DNA of 64,000 nucleotides, taken from contig JACJYZ010000004.1 in assembly GCA_020635855.1 (NCBI GenBank), forward strand, positions 186,001 to 250,000, read 5' to 3'. The notes below the pieces were generated by a model. It was not told the DNA's origin and searched no databases. It was given only the letters and a program-made list of their open reading frames with translations. Below are positions 1 to 8,184 of the stretch, piece after piece. Both the position numbers and the translations under genes were made by a program. The stretch's first letter is position 1, and the number at the start of each line of letters is the position of its first letter. Source of the DNA: Flavobacteriales bacterium. Its GTDB lineage: Bacteria; Bacteroidota; Bacteroidia; JACJYZ01.

Positions 1-885
1 GGTAACCTGGTCCATGCTGAGTCCCTGCGTATTCGCAGAATTGGCAATTTCGGTAACAACACCCTTGAACGTTTTATCCAGGTACGCATCCACCTCAATA
101 TCAGTTGTGTCTCCCAGTGTCACCCGTACGATGTCATTTTCATTCACCTCCACATTCACCTCCATCGCATCCAGGTTGGCGATACGCAACATTTCCGTTC
201 CGGCCATCTGGGTGGTTCCCACTACCCTTTCTCCCTGTTCTATGCTCAGGCCGTACACGGTTCCGGAAATAGGTGCGAATATCTCTGTCTTGGCGAGGTT
301 GTCACGGGCTTCCTTCAAAGCAGCTTCTGCACTCCTCACGGTGAACTCTGCTGCATTCACGTTTTCCTCTGCTGCACGCACATCTGCGGAAGCCGATTCA
401 AAAGACGCTACCGATGCGTCGAAGTCGGCCTGGGAAATGGCCTTTTTATCCCACAACACCTTGTTGCGTTTGTGGGTGAGCTCTGTATTGATGAAAGCGG
501 CCTTTACCTGTTCCAGTCGGGCTTTTGAATTGGCAAGGTTCGCACGGCTTGTATTCAGGGATGCCTCCATGCGTTCCACAGCCGACCGGTATACATCCGG
601 CTTGATGACTGCAATGGGATCATCCTTTTTCAGCATCTGACCTTCCCGGACAAACAGGGAAACGATCTCACCCGATACATCCGGACTGATTTTCACTTCC
701 GTTTCAGGCTGGATCTTGCCATTTGCAGAAACCGACTCGATGACCGAACGCATATCAGCCTTTTCCGTCGCTACCTTCAGCCCTTTGTGTTGTCCGATCA
801 CTCCGGATTTCCTTCCTACAATTGCAAAAAGGACCAGAACCACCACGGCACCCAGCAGAATGTATAACAGTTTTTTTGATTTCAT
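1..885 (-). CDS. HlyD/RND-type periplasmic adaptor (membrane fusion protein), 3' end outside window
   Basis: Read on the minus strand from the ATG at 885, the frame stays open for 295 codons to base 1, so the C-terminus is missing. It begins MKSKKLLYILLGAVVVLVLF, one N-terminal membrane anchor, followed by a biotinyl-lipoyl-like half (KIQPETEVKISPDVSGEIV), a long Ala/Glu-rich coiled hairpin (about residues 95-180), then the second lipoyl half (IFAPISGTVYGLSIEQGE) and the start of a beta-barrel domain. This is the order of HlyD/MacA-type adaptors that bridge an inner-membrane pump to TolC. It lies 27 bases after the TolC-like gene, probably in one transcript. The pump, often a MacB-type ABC pair in this phylum, would lie beyond the left edge; that is inference. 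The plus-strand open frame over this region is only its shadow. Confidence 0.93.
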   Translation of the reverse strand, partial: MKSKKLLYILLGAVVVLVLFAIVGRKSGVIGQHKGLKVATEKADMRSVIESVSANGKIQPETEVKISPDVSGEIVSLFVREGQMLKKDDPIAVIKPDVYRSAVERMEASLNTSRANLANSKARLEQVKAAFINTELTHKRNKVLWDKKAISQADFDASVASFESASADVRAAEENVNAAEFTVRSAEAALKEARDNLAKTEIFAPISGTVYGLSIEQGERVVGTTQMAGTEMLRIANLDAMEVNVEVNENDIVRVTLGDTTDIEVDAYLDKTFKGVVTEIANSANTQGLSMDQVT

Positions 886-912
886 GACCAGGTCAAACGG
901 TTAGAATGCATA

Positions 913-2322
913 TCAGAATGTCAATGGTTTACCGGCATAGTAATCCACGATTTTCAGTTTGAAAAAGTAGTCGTACTTGGCCTGTAGCAGATCGGATCTG
1001 GATTTGGCCAACCTGTTCTTTGTTTCGATATAGGTCACCGCATCCACCAATCCCTGTTCGGCTTTCAGATCGGTGTACCTGAATGCTTCCTGCAGGGCGT
1101 CTGTGCTCTTCTGTGATGCCCGGAATTTGTTGTATGCAGCCGTGGCATCCGCTACAGCCTGCTGCACATCTTTCCTCAACTGATTTCTGGCCTGCTCTTC
1201 ATTGATGTGAGCTTTCTCCAGGGTGATTTTCGCATTGCCAACAGCCGTGCGGGTACGCCACCCGTTCAGGATCGGGATGGAGAGATAAAAACCGATGGCC
1301 TTACTGAAGTTCTGATCGATCTGGTCAGAGAAAGGGGTGATTTCATAGGTACTGGAATAGCTGGGCACCAATACTTCCTGCCCACCCGATGTATACCCGA
1401 TGGTATCCACGCCTGTGAGGGTGATATCTTTTAACTGTTGACGGGCATCGGAATAACCCGATCCGTAAGAAGCGCTGACCGACAGGGTGGGGCTTTGCGC
1501 ACCCCTGGCCATGGCAAGGCTTTTTTCCGCACCCTTCGTCCGGTATTCCGCCGCAGCAATTTCCGGTAAGGTTTGTGCGGCCTTCTCGGACAATACCGTC
1601 GGATTTTCCAGGATGGGCGCTACGTTGTCTACATCCAGCTGTGGCTTCTCGATACTGAAGCCGTCGGTTGAAGGCAATTCCAACCATTGCGCCAGGTTCA
1701 GGTATGCCATGTCCAGCTGGTTGCGGGCATTCACTTCCGCCAGTTGATCCAGGGCGAGTTGTGCCTCCATATCCAGTTCGTTGCCTTTGGCGAGGGCACC
1801 TGCACCCACGAGGTTGCGGGTACGTTCCAGTTGTTTCTCGGAATAGCTGACCTGGTCACTTGCGGTAGACAACAACTCTTGTGCGAACAATACCTGCAGG
1901 TAGCCATTGACCACAGCCAACACAATGTCGTTGCGGTTTTTCTCCAGATCTGCCTGGTCCGCCAGGTGGGTGTATTTGGCTTTTTGTACGTTGTTGATGT
2001 TTTGAAACCCGCTGAACAGGGTCACCGACGAACTCAATGAGAAACTGTTGGAACGCACCCTGTCGGTGATGAAGCTGTTGGTAAAGGGATCTACCGTACG
2101 GCCGAAATTATAGCTTTGGGAAGCATTGCCATTGAGTGTTGGCAGGAGGCTGATCTTGCTTTGCAGCAGGTTGTTCTCTGAAAGGCCGGCATTCAGTTCC
2201 CCCTGACGCAACTGAAGGTTGTTTTTCAATGCCTGGTCTATGCATTGCTGGAGTGTCCATGTGGTTTGCGCATGCGATGACAAGGCCGTGAATAGCATAA
2301 CGGCGAGCAGGCACTTTAGCAT
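913..2322 (-). CDS. TolC family outer-membrane efflux protein
   Basis: Encodes about 469 residues. I chose the ATG at 2322 because it places a clean signal peptide first (MLKCLLAVMLFTALSSHAQ); an in-frame ATG at 2361 would only add a charged extension. The mature part starts WTLQQCIDQALKNNLQLRQ, the usual first helix of outer-membrane efflux proteins, and has two long alternating helical repeats separated by short strands (SFSLSSSVTLFSGFQN in the first, IGFYLSIPILNGWRTRTAVG in the second), as in TolC. It would form the outer-membrane duct for the adaptor encoded directly downstream. A TACCTTTG promoter element lies about 68 bases upstream. The substrate of the pump cannot be told from this gene. 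Confidence 0.93.
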   Translation of the reverse strand: MLKCLLAVMLFTALSSHAQTTWTLQQCIDQALKNNLQLRQGELNAGLSENNLLQSKISLLPTLNGNASQSYNFGRTVDPFTNSFITDRVRSNSFSLSSSVTLFSGFQNINNVQKAKYTHLADQADLEKNRNDIVLAVVNGYLQVLFAQELLSTASDQVSYSEKQLERTRNLVGAGALAKGNELDMEAQLALDQLAEVNARNQLDMAYLNLAQWLELPSTDGFSIEKPQLDVDNVAPILENPTVLSEKAAQTLPEIAAAEYRTKGAEKSLAMARGAQSPTLSVSASYGSGYSDARQQLKDITLTGVDTIGYTSGGQEVLVPSYSSTYEITPFSDQIDQNFSKAIGFYLSIPILNGWRTRTAVGNAKITLEKAHINEEQARNQLRKDVQQAVADATAAYNKFRASQKSTDALQEAFRYTDLKAEQGLVDAVTYIETKNRLAKSRSDLLQAKYDYFFKLKIVDYYAGKPLTF

Positions 2323-2389
2323 CAAAGTGCACCTGTATGTAAAGCGTAAACGGGGGCTCAAGACTTACTATACCTCTGATAAAACCATC

Positions 2390-2397
2390 CAAAGGTA
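2390..2397 (-). promoter_or_regulatory. Putative -7 element for the TolC/adaptor operon
   Basis: Minus-strand TACCTTTG, an exact match to the Bacteroidota -7 consensus TAnnTTTG. Transcription would start near 2386, leaving a leader of about 64 bases before the ATG at 2322. I found no convincing TTTG at the usual distance upstream, so this rests on the -7 element alone. Confidence 0.5.
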
Positions 2398-2447
2398 AAG
2401 AAACCAAATTGAATGGTAGAGGCGCAATTGTTAAAAGAAGTTATCGC

Positions 2448-5186
2448 TTACGGCGTATAGTTGAGGTTGGGCGACAACCAGCGCTCCACATCCGCCACGG
2501 GCCAGCCTTTTCGAGCGGCGTAGTCCTCCACCTGGTCTTTGCCGATCTTGCCCAATCCGAAGTACCGGCTTTCCGGATGTGAGAAGTAGCACCCGCTTAC
2601 CGAGGCCGCAGGGTACATTGCAAAGCTATCGGTCAGTTTCACACCAATCCGGTTTTCGGCATCCAGCAAATTGAATATGGTGGCTTTCTCGGTGTGATCC
2701 GGGCATGCAGGATATCCGGCCGCAGGGCGTATGCCCTTGTAGGCTTCTTTGATGAGTTCTTCATTGCTGAGTTGCTCACCGTTAGCATACCCCCAGTATT
2801 TCTTCCTCACCTGTTCGTGCATGTATTCCGCGCATGCTTCCGCCAGGCGATCGGCCAACGCTTTGAGCAAGATCGACCTGTAATCATCATGTTCTTTTTC
2901 GAATGCCTTCAGGTGCGGCTCAATGTTCAGTCCGGCCGTTACGGCAAAAGCTCCCACATAGTCGGTCTGGTTGTTGCCCTCAGGAGCCACCAGATCCGCC
3001 AGGCTTTTGCTGGGTTGGCCGGTTGCCTTTTTCGTTTGCTGCCTCAGGAAATACAGTGTGGCCAATTTCTCCTTACGGGTCTCATCTGTGTACAGCACCA
3101 CATCATCTCCTTTCGCTGCAGCGGGCCATATGCCGACAACGGCCTTGGCCGTCAGCCATTTCTCGGCAATGATCATATCCAGCATCCCGTTCGCATCATC
3201 CAGCAGCTTCCTGGCTTCGTTGCCTACTACGGGATCTTTAAGAATGGCAGGGTATTTTCCGCTCAATTCCCATGTGGCGAAAAACGGGGTCCAGTCGATG
3301 TACTTACGAAGCACATCCAGCGGAATATCTTCCAACACTTCCGTTCCGAGAAGTGCGGGTTTCACAGGTTGATGACCCTCAGCAAACAGATCTTCCCGAT
3401 TCTGTCGTGCCTGGTCCAGCGTGATGATGTCTTTGGCCGTTTCCCTTTTTTTGTACTGCTCCCGCAGTTCATTGTATTCTTCTCTGAAGCGGGCCGCCGC
3501 ATTTTCCTTTTGTTGGGGATTTGTCAGGTTTTCCACCACGGTTACCGATCGGGAAGCGTCCAGTACGTGTACGACCGGGCCGCTGTAATTCTCGTCAATC
3601 TTCACAGCGGTGTGCACCCTTGAAGTGGTGGCGCCTCCTATCAGCAACGGGATGTTGAATCCTTCGCGTTCCATTTCCTTCGCCACATGCACCATCTCGT
3701 CCAGGGAAGGTGTAATCAAACCGCTCAGGCCGATCACATCCACATTTTCCCTGCGGGCGGTTTCGAGGATTTTCTCTGCGGGTACCATCACACCCATATC
3801 GATGACCTCGTAATTGTTGCAGCCAAGCACAACACCCACGATGTTCTTCCCGATATCATGCACATCGCCCTTGACCGTCGCCATCAACACGCGGCCGTGA
3901 GACTTCCTTTGACCGCCTTTTTCCGCTTCGATGAAAGGCAGCAGGTATGCCACCGCTTTCTTCATCACACGGGCGCTCTTGACCACTTGCGGCAAAAACA
4001 TTTTACCGGCGCCGAAAAGGTCGCCGACCACATTCATGCCGTCCATCAATGGCCCTTCGATCACATCCAGCGGGCGTTTGGTGGATTTCCTTGCCTCTTC
4101 CACGTCTTCTTCCACAAACTCCGCCACACCATGTACCAGCGCATGCGCCAGGCGATCGGCCACGGGTTTCTCGCGCCACGACAAATCCTTTTCCTGTTTG
4201 CGGGCACCATCATTCTTAACGGTTTCGGCAAATTCCAGCAGGCGTTCGGTTGCATCCTCCCGGCGATCCAGCAGCACATCTTCCACTTTTTCCAGCAAGT
4301 CTCTGGGTATATCGTCATACACCATCAGCATGCTCGGGTTCACAATGCCCATGTCCATGCCTTCCCGGATGGCGTGGTAAAGAAAAGCGGAATGCATGGC
4401 TTCTCTCACGGTATCGTTGCCGCGGAAAGAAAAAGATACGTTGCTCACCCCTCCGCTGACATGTGCACCGGGCAGGTTTTCCCTGATCCACCGGGTGGCC
4501 TGAAAGAAGTCGAGCGCATTGCGGCGATGTTCTTCCATGCCGGTAGCCACCGGAAAAATGTTGGGATCGAAAATGACGTCTTGTGGCGGAAATCCTACTT
4601 CATCCACGAGGATGCGGTACGACCGTTCACAGATTTCTACCCTGCGTTCGTATGAGTCGGCCTGCCCTTTTTCATCGAAGGCCATGACAATGACTGCAGC
4701 TCCGTAGCGACGGATGATGCGGGCCTGTTGTTTGAACTTATCTTCACCTTCCTTCAGGGAGATAGAGTTTACGATGCCTTTCCCCTGCAAACATTGCAGG
4801 CCGGCCTCGATGATTTCCCAGCGGGAGGAATCCAGCATCACGGGCACACGGGCGATGTCGGGTTCCGCAGCCACCAGGTTCAGAAAGCGCACCATGGCTT
4901 TCACGCCATCAATCATGCCTTCATCCATGTTGATGTCAATCACCTGGGCACCGCCTTCCACCTGTTCACGTGCTACTTCAAGTGCCGCTTCGTAGTTGTT
5001 CTCCTGGATGAGCCGGAGAAATTTCCGGGAACCGGTCACGTTGGTGCGTTCACCCACATTCACAAAGTTGGATTGCGGGGTGATGGTCACGGCCTCCATT
5101 CCACTCAGCGTGAGATATGGAATGTTTTGCCATTTGTACTGGTAAGTTCCTTTGTAATCAGGATGCAAGCTCATGTGCAATTTCAT
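2448..5186 (-). CDS. metH: Methionine synthase, C-terminal part (pterin, B12-binding and activation domains)
   Basis: Encodes about 912 residues and holds three of the four MetH modules. The folate/pterin-binding domain comes first (NFVNVGERTNVTGSRKF, INMDEGMID, PVMLDSSRWE). The cobalamin module follows: a four-helix cap and a Rossmann domain with the His ligand in GDVHDIGKNIVGVVLGCNNY. The SAM-binding reactivation domain is last (ELSGKYPAIL, RPAAGYPACPDHTEK, SGCYFSHPESRYFGLGKIG). Together with the upstream homocysteine-domain gene it would transfer methyl from methyl-tetrahydrofolate to homocysteine. The ATG at 5186 is preferred (MKLHMSLHPDYKG); the open frame extends to 5264 but the extra residues resemble no MetH. 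The start overlaps the end of the upstream gene by 29 bases, pointing to coupled translation. Confidence 0.96.
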   Translation of the reverse strand: MKLHMSLHPDYKGTYQYKWQNIPYLTLSGMEAVTITPQSNFVNVGERTNVTGSRKFLRLIQENNYEAALEVAREQVEGGAQVIDINMDEGMIDGVKAMVRFLNLVAAEPDIARVPVMLDSSRWEIIEAGLQCLQGKGIVNSISLKEGEDKFKQQARIIRRYGAAVIVMAFDEKGQADSYERRVEICERSYRILVDEVGFPPQDVIFDPNIFPVATGMEEHRRNALDFFQATRWIRENLPGAHVSGGVSNVSFSFRGNDTVREAMHSAFLYHAIREGMDMGIVNPSMLMVYDDIPRDLLEKVEDVLLDRREDATERLLEFAETVKNDGARKQEKDLSWREKPVADRLAHALVHGVAEFVEEDVEEARKSTKRPLDVIEGPLMDGMNVVGDLFGAGKMFLPQVVKSARVMKKAVAYLLPFIEAEKGGQRKSHGRVLMATVKGDVHDIGKNIVGVVLGCNNYEVIDMGVMVPAEKILETARRENVDVIGLSGLITPSLDEMVHVAKEMEREGFNIPLLIGGATTSRVHTAVKIDENYSGPVVHVLDASRSVTVVENLTNPQQKENAAARFREEYNELREQYKKRETAKDIITLDQARQNREDLFAEGHQPVKPALLGTEVLEDIPLDVLRKYIDWTPFFATWELSGKYPAILKDPVVGNEARKLLDDANGMLDMIIAEKWLTAKAVVGIWPAAAKGDDVVLYTDETRKEKLATLYFLRQQTKKATGQPSKSLADLVAPEGNNQTDYVGAFAVTAGLNIEPHLKAFEKEHDDYRSILLKALADRLAEACAEYMHEQVRKKYWGYANGEQLSNEELIKEAYKGIRPAAGYPACPDHTEKATIFNLLDAENRIGVKLTDSFAMYPAASVSGCYFSHPESRYFGLGKIGKDQVEDYAARKGWPVADVERWLSPNLNYTP

Positions 5187-6183
5187 TTGACTTTCTTGGG
5201 GAATAGGTAGCGGCCAGTTCTGCAAGTGCGTGAATATGACCGGGTGTGGTGCCGCAACAGCCACCGATGATGTTGATCAGTCCCTGATCCAGGAACACTT
5301 TCACCTGCTCAGCCATCTGCGCCGGTGTCTGATCATATGCACCGAATTCATTGGGCAGGCCGGCATTCGGATGTGCACTCACTGCGCAGGGTGCCTGGTG
5401 ACCCAACACCTGGAGGTAGGGATACAGTTGTTTGGCGCCCAGTGCACAATTCAATCCGACACTGAGTGGGCGGGCATGGAGCACCGACGCCAGGAATGCT
5501 TCCGTGGTTTGTCCGGAAAGGGTTCTGCCGGATGCGTCGGTGATGGTACCGGAAATCATGACTTCAATGTGGGCATATTCCGGGTGTTCATCTTTGAACT
5601 CGGAAATGGCCATCAGGGCCGCTTTGGCATTGAGCGTATCAAAAATTGTTTCCACGAGGAATGCATCCACTCCACCTTTGGCCAGGGCCTCCGCCTGCTG
5701 ACGATACGCGGTTTTCAGTTCGGCAAACGTCACGGCACGGAAGCCGGGATCATTCACATCGGGAGAGATGGATGCCGTGCGGTTGGTGGGACCGATGGAC
5801 CCGGCTACGAACCTGGGTTTATGAGGTTCCTTGGCGGTCCATTCATCCGCTGCCTGTCGGGCGATTCTGGCAGATTCCAGGTTGATGTCATCCACCGCTG
5901 ATTCCAGGTGATAATCGGCCTGCGCGATGGTGGTGGCCGAGAATGTATTGGTTTCAGCGATGTCGGCGCCCGCAGCAAAGTAGGCGTCGTGGATTTCCTT
6001 CAACACATCCGGCCTGGTGAGCGCCAACAGGTCGTTGTCACCCTTCAACGGATGGGGATGGTCTTTGAACCGATCACCTCTGTAGTCTTCCTCGGTAAGT
6101 TTATATTGCTGGATCATCGTTCCCATGGCACCGTCAAGCACCAGGATGCGTTTTTCCATTTCGTTTCTGAGTTTCGTATGCAT
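5158..6183 (-). CDS. metH: Homocysteine S-methyltransferase domain protein (MetH N-terminal part)
   Basis: About 341 residues, corresponding to the first module of cobalamin-dependent methionine synthase: LDGAMGTMIQ near the N-terminus, VDAFLVETIFDTLNAK in the middle, the first zinc cysteine in GLNCALGAKQ and the paired cysteines in IIGGCCGTTPGHI at the C-terminus. It activates homocysteine as a zinc thiolate. I use the ATG at 6183 (MHTKLRNEMEKRI); an upstream ATG at 6240 would put the start inside the riboswitch expression platform. Separate genes for this module and the remaining MetH domains are common in Bacteroidota, so this is not read as a frameshift. A SAM-I riboswitch sits just upstream. 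Confidence 0.95.
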   Translation of the reverse strand: MHTKLRNEMEKRILVLDGAMGTMIQQYKLTEEDYRGDRFKDHPHPLKGDNDLLALTRPDVLKEIHDAYFAAGADIAETNTFSATTIAQADYHLESAVDDINLESARIARQAADEWTAKEPHKPRFVAGSIGPTNRTASISPDVNDPGFRAVTFAELKTAYRQQAEALAKGGVDAFLVETIFDTLNAKAALMAISEFKDEHPEYAHIEVMISGTITDASGRTLSGQTTEAFLASVLHARPLSVGLNCALGAKQLYPYLQVLGHQAPCAVSAHPNAGLPNEFGAYDQTPAQMAEQVKVFLDQGLINIIGGCCGTTPGHIHALAELAATYSPRKSNEIAHELAS

Positions 6184-6205
6184 GTTGCTTCGCAAAATTT
6201 TACGC

Positions 6206-6237
6206 AAAAAAAAATCTCCACCTTTATCGGAAGAGAT
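6206..6237 (-). terminator. Likely expression-platform terminator of the SAM riboswitch
   Basis: On the minus strand a short hairpin (ATCTC pairs with GAGAT, CC with GG across a GATAAA loop) is followed at once by nine T residues. It lies between the riboswitch aptamer and the metH start codon, where a transcription-attenuation platform would be. The stem is modest and has an internal bulge, so the mechanism is inferred. Confidence 0.55.
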
Positions 6238-6261
6238 CAATAAGCGCCTTGCTTGGGTTTA

Positions 6262-6380
6262 GCTTATCTATCCCCTCCTGAGGGGCTGGACGGAGCACCT
6301 TTTCCCCCTGCAGTTCGCACTACACGGATTGGTTGCCAAGACTTCAACGGGCCAGATCCCTCAGTCTTTCTTGATAAGCA
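6262..6380 (-). promoter_or_regulatory. SAM-I riboswitch (S-box) controlling metH
   Basis: Read on the minus strand, the region opens with GCTTATCAAG and closes with GATAAGC, which pair to form P1. Inside, in the right order, are the conserved blocks GAGGGA, CTGGCCC, TTGAAG and TTGGCAACC (the kink-turn and SAM-binding core), then AAGGTGCT, and a GC-rich hairpin (CCCCTCAGGAGGGG) before the closing P1 strand. This matches the SAM-I consensus. It lies between a good Bacteroidota promoter and the split methionine synthase genes. High SAM would be expected to shut off metH expression, a standard logic for this class. A covariance-model search would settle the class. Confidence 0.93.
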
Positions 6381-6420
6381 ATTGGGTCTTCCTATGCCGA
6401 AGACCTTCAAACAACTGACG

Positions 6421-6451
6421 CAAAGGTATTGCTAATGTTAGAAAATCCAAA
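6421..6451 (-). promoter_or_regulatory. Promoter of the metH riboswitch transcript
   Basis: Minus-strand TTTG (6448-6451), 19 bases, then TACCTTTG (6421-6428). Both boxes match the Bacteroidota vegetative consensus at the canonical spacing. Transcription would start near 6417, about 37 bases before the riboswitch aptamer. Confidence 0.75.
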
Positions 6452-6522
6452 GATTTCAACATTTTCACACCTGATGGATGCATTCGGAGGTCCCGGAAAA
6501 ACAAGAGACTATGTGGGGGGCG

Positions 6523-6771
6523 TTACTGCTCCTTACGGAATTTCGCCGCCAGTGATTTTCTGAAGAACAGCACACCCAGCAGAGTCAGCATGATGTAGGG
6601 TACGGCCATCAGATAGAGAATACCTCCATTCAGGCCATCTACCATGCTCCCGCCAGACGAAGAGTTGCTTTCAACAATGGCCTTGCACATGGCACATTGG
6701 GCAACAGCTTCACCAGACCAAAAAATAAGAATCACCAGAGAAAACAGGACGCCAACAGTGATTTTTTTCAT
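6523..6771 (-). CDS. Small exported/membrane protein with CAMC motif, function unknown
   Basis: 82 residues: an N-terminal signal or first membrane segment ending GEAVAQ, directly followed by CAMCKAIVES, a Gly/Ser-rich loop, one further membrane helix (GGILYLMAVPYIMLTLLGVLFF) and a basic tail. The two cysteines spaced CxxC lie just outside the membrane, as expected of a thiol-redox or metal-handling site. It follows DUF420 and SCO genes in a cytochrome oxidase cluster, so a role in copper delivery or oxidase assembly is a reasonable guess, not shown. It has its own TACCTTTG promoter element 20 bases before the ATG. I know of no assigned function. Confidence 0.8.
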   Translation of the reverse strand: MKKITVGVLFSLVILIFWSGEAVAQCAMCKAIVESNSSSGGSMVDGLNGGILYLMAVPYIMLTLLGVLFFRKSLAAKFRKEQ

Positions 6772-6790
6772 GATGTTTTTTTCTCAGGAA

Positions 6791-6798
6791 CAAAGGTA
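6791..6798 (-). promoter_or_regulatory. Putative -7 element for the CAMC mini-protein
   Basis: Minus-strand TACCTTTG, an exact Bacteroidota -7 match, 19 bases before the ATG at 6771. No TTTG is visible at the usual upstream spacing. Confidence 0.5.
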
Positions 6799-6877
6799 TA
6801 ATTATTTCAATTCCTGGCTTCTTTTTGGAAATATCTTCAGGTAATGGTTTAGGTCCCCATTCACCTCCTTACATGCC

Positions 6878-7435
6878 TCAGAATGGGTAATACGGAGAGA
6901 TAAAGATGTACACCAGAACACCTGTTACAGTTACGTAGAACCACAACGGCCATGTCCATCTGGCAAGTTTGCGGTGCTTGGCGTCCTGGCGTTTCAATCC
7001 TCTAAAAAATGTCATGAGAATGAAGGGCAGCACACCCCCTGCCAGCACAATATGTGAGGTAAGAATAACCAGGTAAACCGGCCTCAGTGGATTGTCTTCG
7101 GGAAATTTGGTTTCCACTCCGAAGGCATGGTAGGTGACATACGAAAGCAGGAACACGGCAGACAGCACGAATGCGGTGATGTTGCACAGTTTGTGTATGC
7201 CAACTTTTCCCCGGCGAATGGCGGCCAGTGACAGCACCAGCAGGATGCTGCAGGTGCCGTTCAGTGTGGCATTGAGCAAAGGTAGTCGCGTGGCCCAGTC
7301 GGGCAGTGTTTTGGCCGGCGACAGGGTATTGAGGTAGGCCACCAGACCGAATACCACCACGGATAAGGCAAGTATCCCGATCCATATTTTTTTGTCTGCA
7401 GAAGTTGTTGCGCCTGTGGGTTGCAATGTGCTCAT
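6878..7435 (-). CDS. DUF420 membrane protein
   Basis: 185 residues with five likely membrane helices (IWIGILALSVVVFGLVAYL, LLNATLNGTCSILLVLSLAAI, ITAFVLSAVFLLSYVTYHAF, LVILTSHIVLAGGVLPFIL, WTWPLWFYVTVTGVLVYIFI). Conserved His and Asn residues (NATLNG, HKLCN, TYHAFG, TSHIVLAG) and the HRKLARWTWPLWFY stretch are typical of DUF420 proteins, found beside haem-copper oxidase and SCO genes and thought to act in oxidase biogenesis. The start overlaps the SCO stop by four bases (ATGA type), so the two are translationally coupled. Biochemical function is unknown. Confidence 0.9.
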   Translation of the reverse strand: MSTLQPTGATTSADKKIWIGILALSVVVFGLVAYLNTLSPAKTLPDWATRLPLLNATLNGTCSILLVLSLAAIRRGKVGIHKLCNITAFVLSAVFLLSYVTYHAFGVETKFPEDNPLRPVYLVILTSHIVLAGGVLPFILMTFFRGLKRQDAKHRKLARWTWPLWFYVTVTGVLVYIFISPYYPF

Positions 7436-8124
7436 TCTTGTTCCGGTGATTGGTAAAACTTTTCAAGTACGCGGATCTCATCGATCAACCTGCTGACCTC
7501 AACCGAGTCGGTGCCGTCATAAATCCCACGGATGTGCCTTTCTTTGTCGACCAGCACGAAATGATTGTCGTGGATGAACGGATCCTCCGGTGTACTGCCT
7601 TCCAGCGCATTCATAAAATACCCTTCCATGGCAAGCTTGTACAGGTCTTTCTTCGGACCGGTCAGGAATTGCCATTTGCCTGGTATGGCCTCATGCAATT
7701 CCGCGTACACTTTCAATGCCCCTACCGAATCGTTGGCAGGATCCACGGTATGTGACAACATCCTTACATCTTCATCTTTCGCATAGGCATCCTGCACGCG
7801 TTTCATCTGGTGGGTCATCACCGGACAGATGCTGCGACAGGTGGCATAAAAGAAATCGGCGACATAAATATGGCCGAATACATCCTTTCCGGTAACCGTA
7901 TCACCACGTTCATTGACGAGTTTGAAATCGGGTATGGTATGGTAGATGGTGTCGGCTTCGCCGGTTTCGGGGTTCACTTCCGTGCCCAGCCTGGGTCCGA
8001 TGTAAGGCAATGGTGCCAGGTGCACGCGGTTATGAAGAAACAGGAAATAGAATACAAAACCACTGAATACGACCAGCATCATGATGATGCGCTTGGTCCA
8101 AACGGAAGCGGGTGATGGTTGCAT
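7432..8124 (-). CDS. SCO family copper chaperone/thioredoxin-like protein
   Basis: 230 residues: an N-terminal membrane anchor (IIMMLVVFSGFVFYFLFL), then a thioredoxin fold facing the periplasm. The SCO hallmark CRSIC (CxxxC) is present in FFYATCRSICPVM, and the distal copper-ligand His is in PFIHDNHFVLVD. SCO proteins bind copper and help mature the CuA centre of cytochrome c oxidase. The gene begins just after a terminator that separates it from the oxidase subunit genes and is coupled to DUF420 downstream. No subunit I or II gene is in this cluster as seen here. Confidence 0.94.
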   Translation of the reverse strand: MQPSPASVWTKRIIMMLVVFSGFVFYFLFLHNRVHLAPLPYIGPRLGTEVNPETGEADTIYHTIPDFKLVNERGDTVTGKDVFGHIYVADFFYATCRSICPVMTHQMKRVQDAYAKDEDVRMLSHTVDPANDSVGALKVYAELHEAIPGKWQFLTGPKKDLYKLAMEGYFMNALEGSTPEDPFIHDNHFVLVDKERHIRGIYDGTDSVEVSRLIDEIRVLEKFYQSPEQE

Positions 8125-8126
8125 AT

Positions 8127-8158
8127 AAAAAAATGCCGGCCTGATTGAACAAGCCGGC
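8127..8158 (-). terminator. Intrinsic terminator after cytochrome oxidase subunit IV
   Basis: On the minus strand GCCGGC, a 12-base loop, GCCGGC, then A and a run of seven T. It lies between the end of the subunit IV gene and the SCO gene, so it would end or attenuate the cyoE-cox transcript. Confidence 0.8.
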
Positions 8159-8184
8159 GGTTATGTTAAATGACCCACATAACG

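Noticed and set aside
14..640. Plus-strand open frame of 208 residues
   Set aside because: Antisense shadow of the HlyD-type adaptor, which has clear family motifs on the minus strand.
2694..4655. Long plus-strand open frames of 309 and 322 residues opposite metH
   Set aside because: Composition is that of complement-strand translation (runs of His, Phe, Gln, Arg) and metH covers the same bases with conserved motifs.
5158..5186. metH read as a frameshifted pseudogene
   Set aside because: Both parts are complete at a domain boundary with their own start and stop, and the split form is usual in this phylum.
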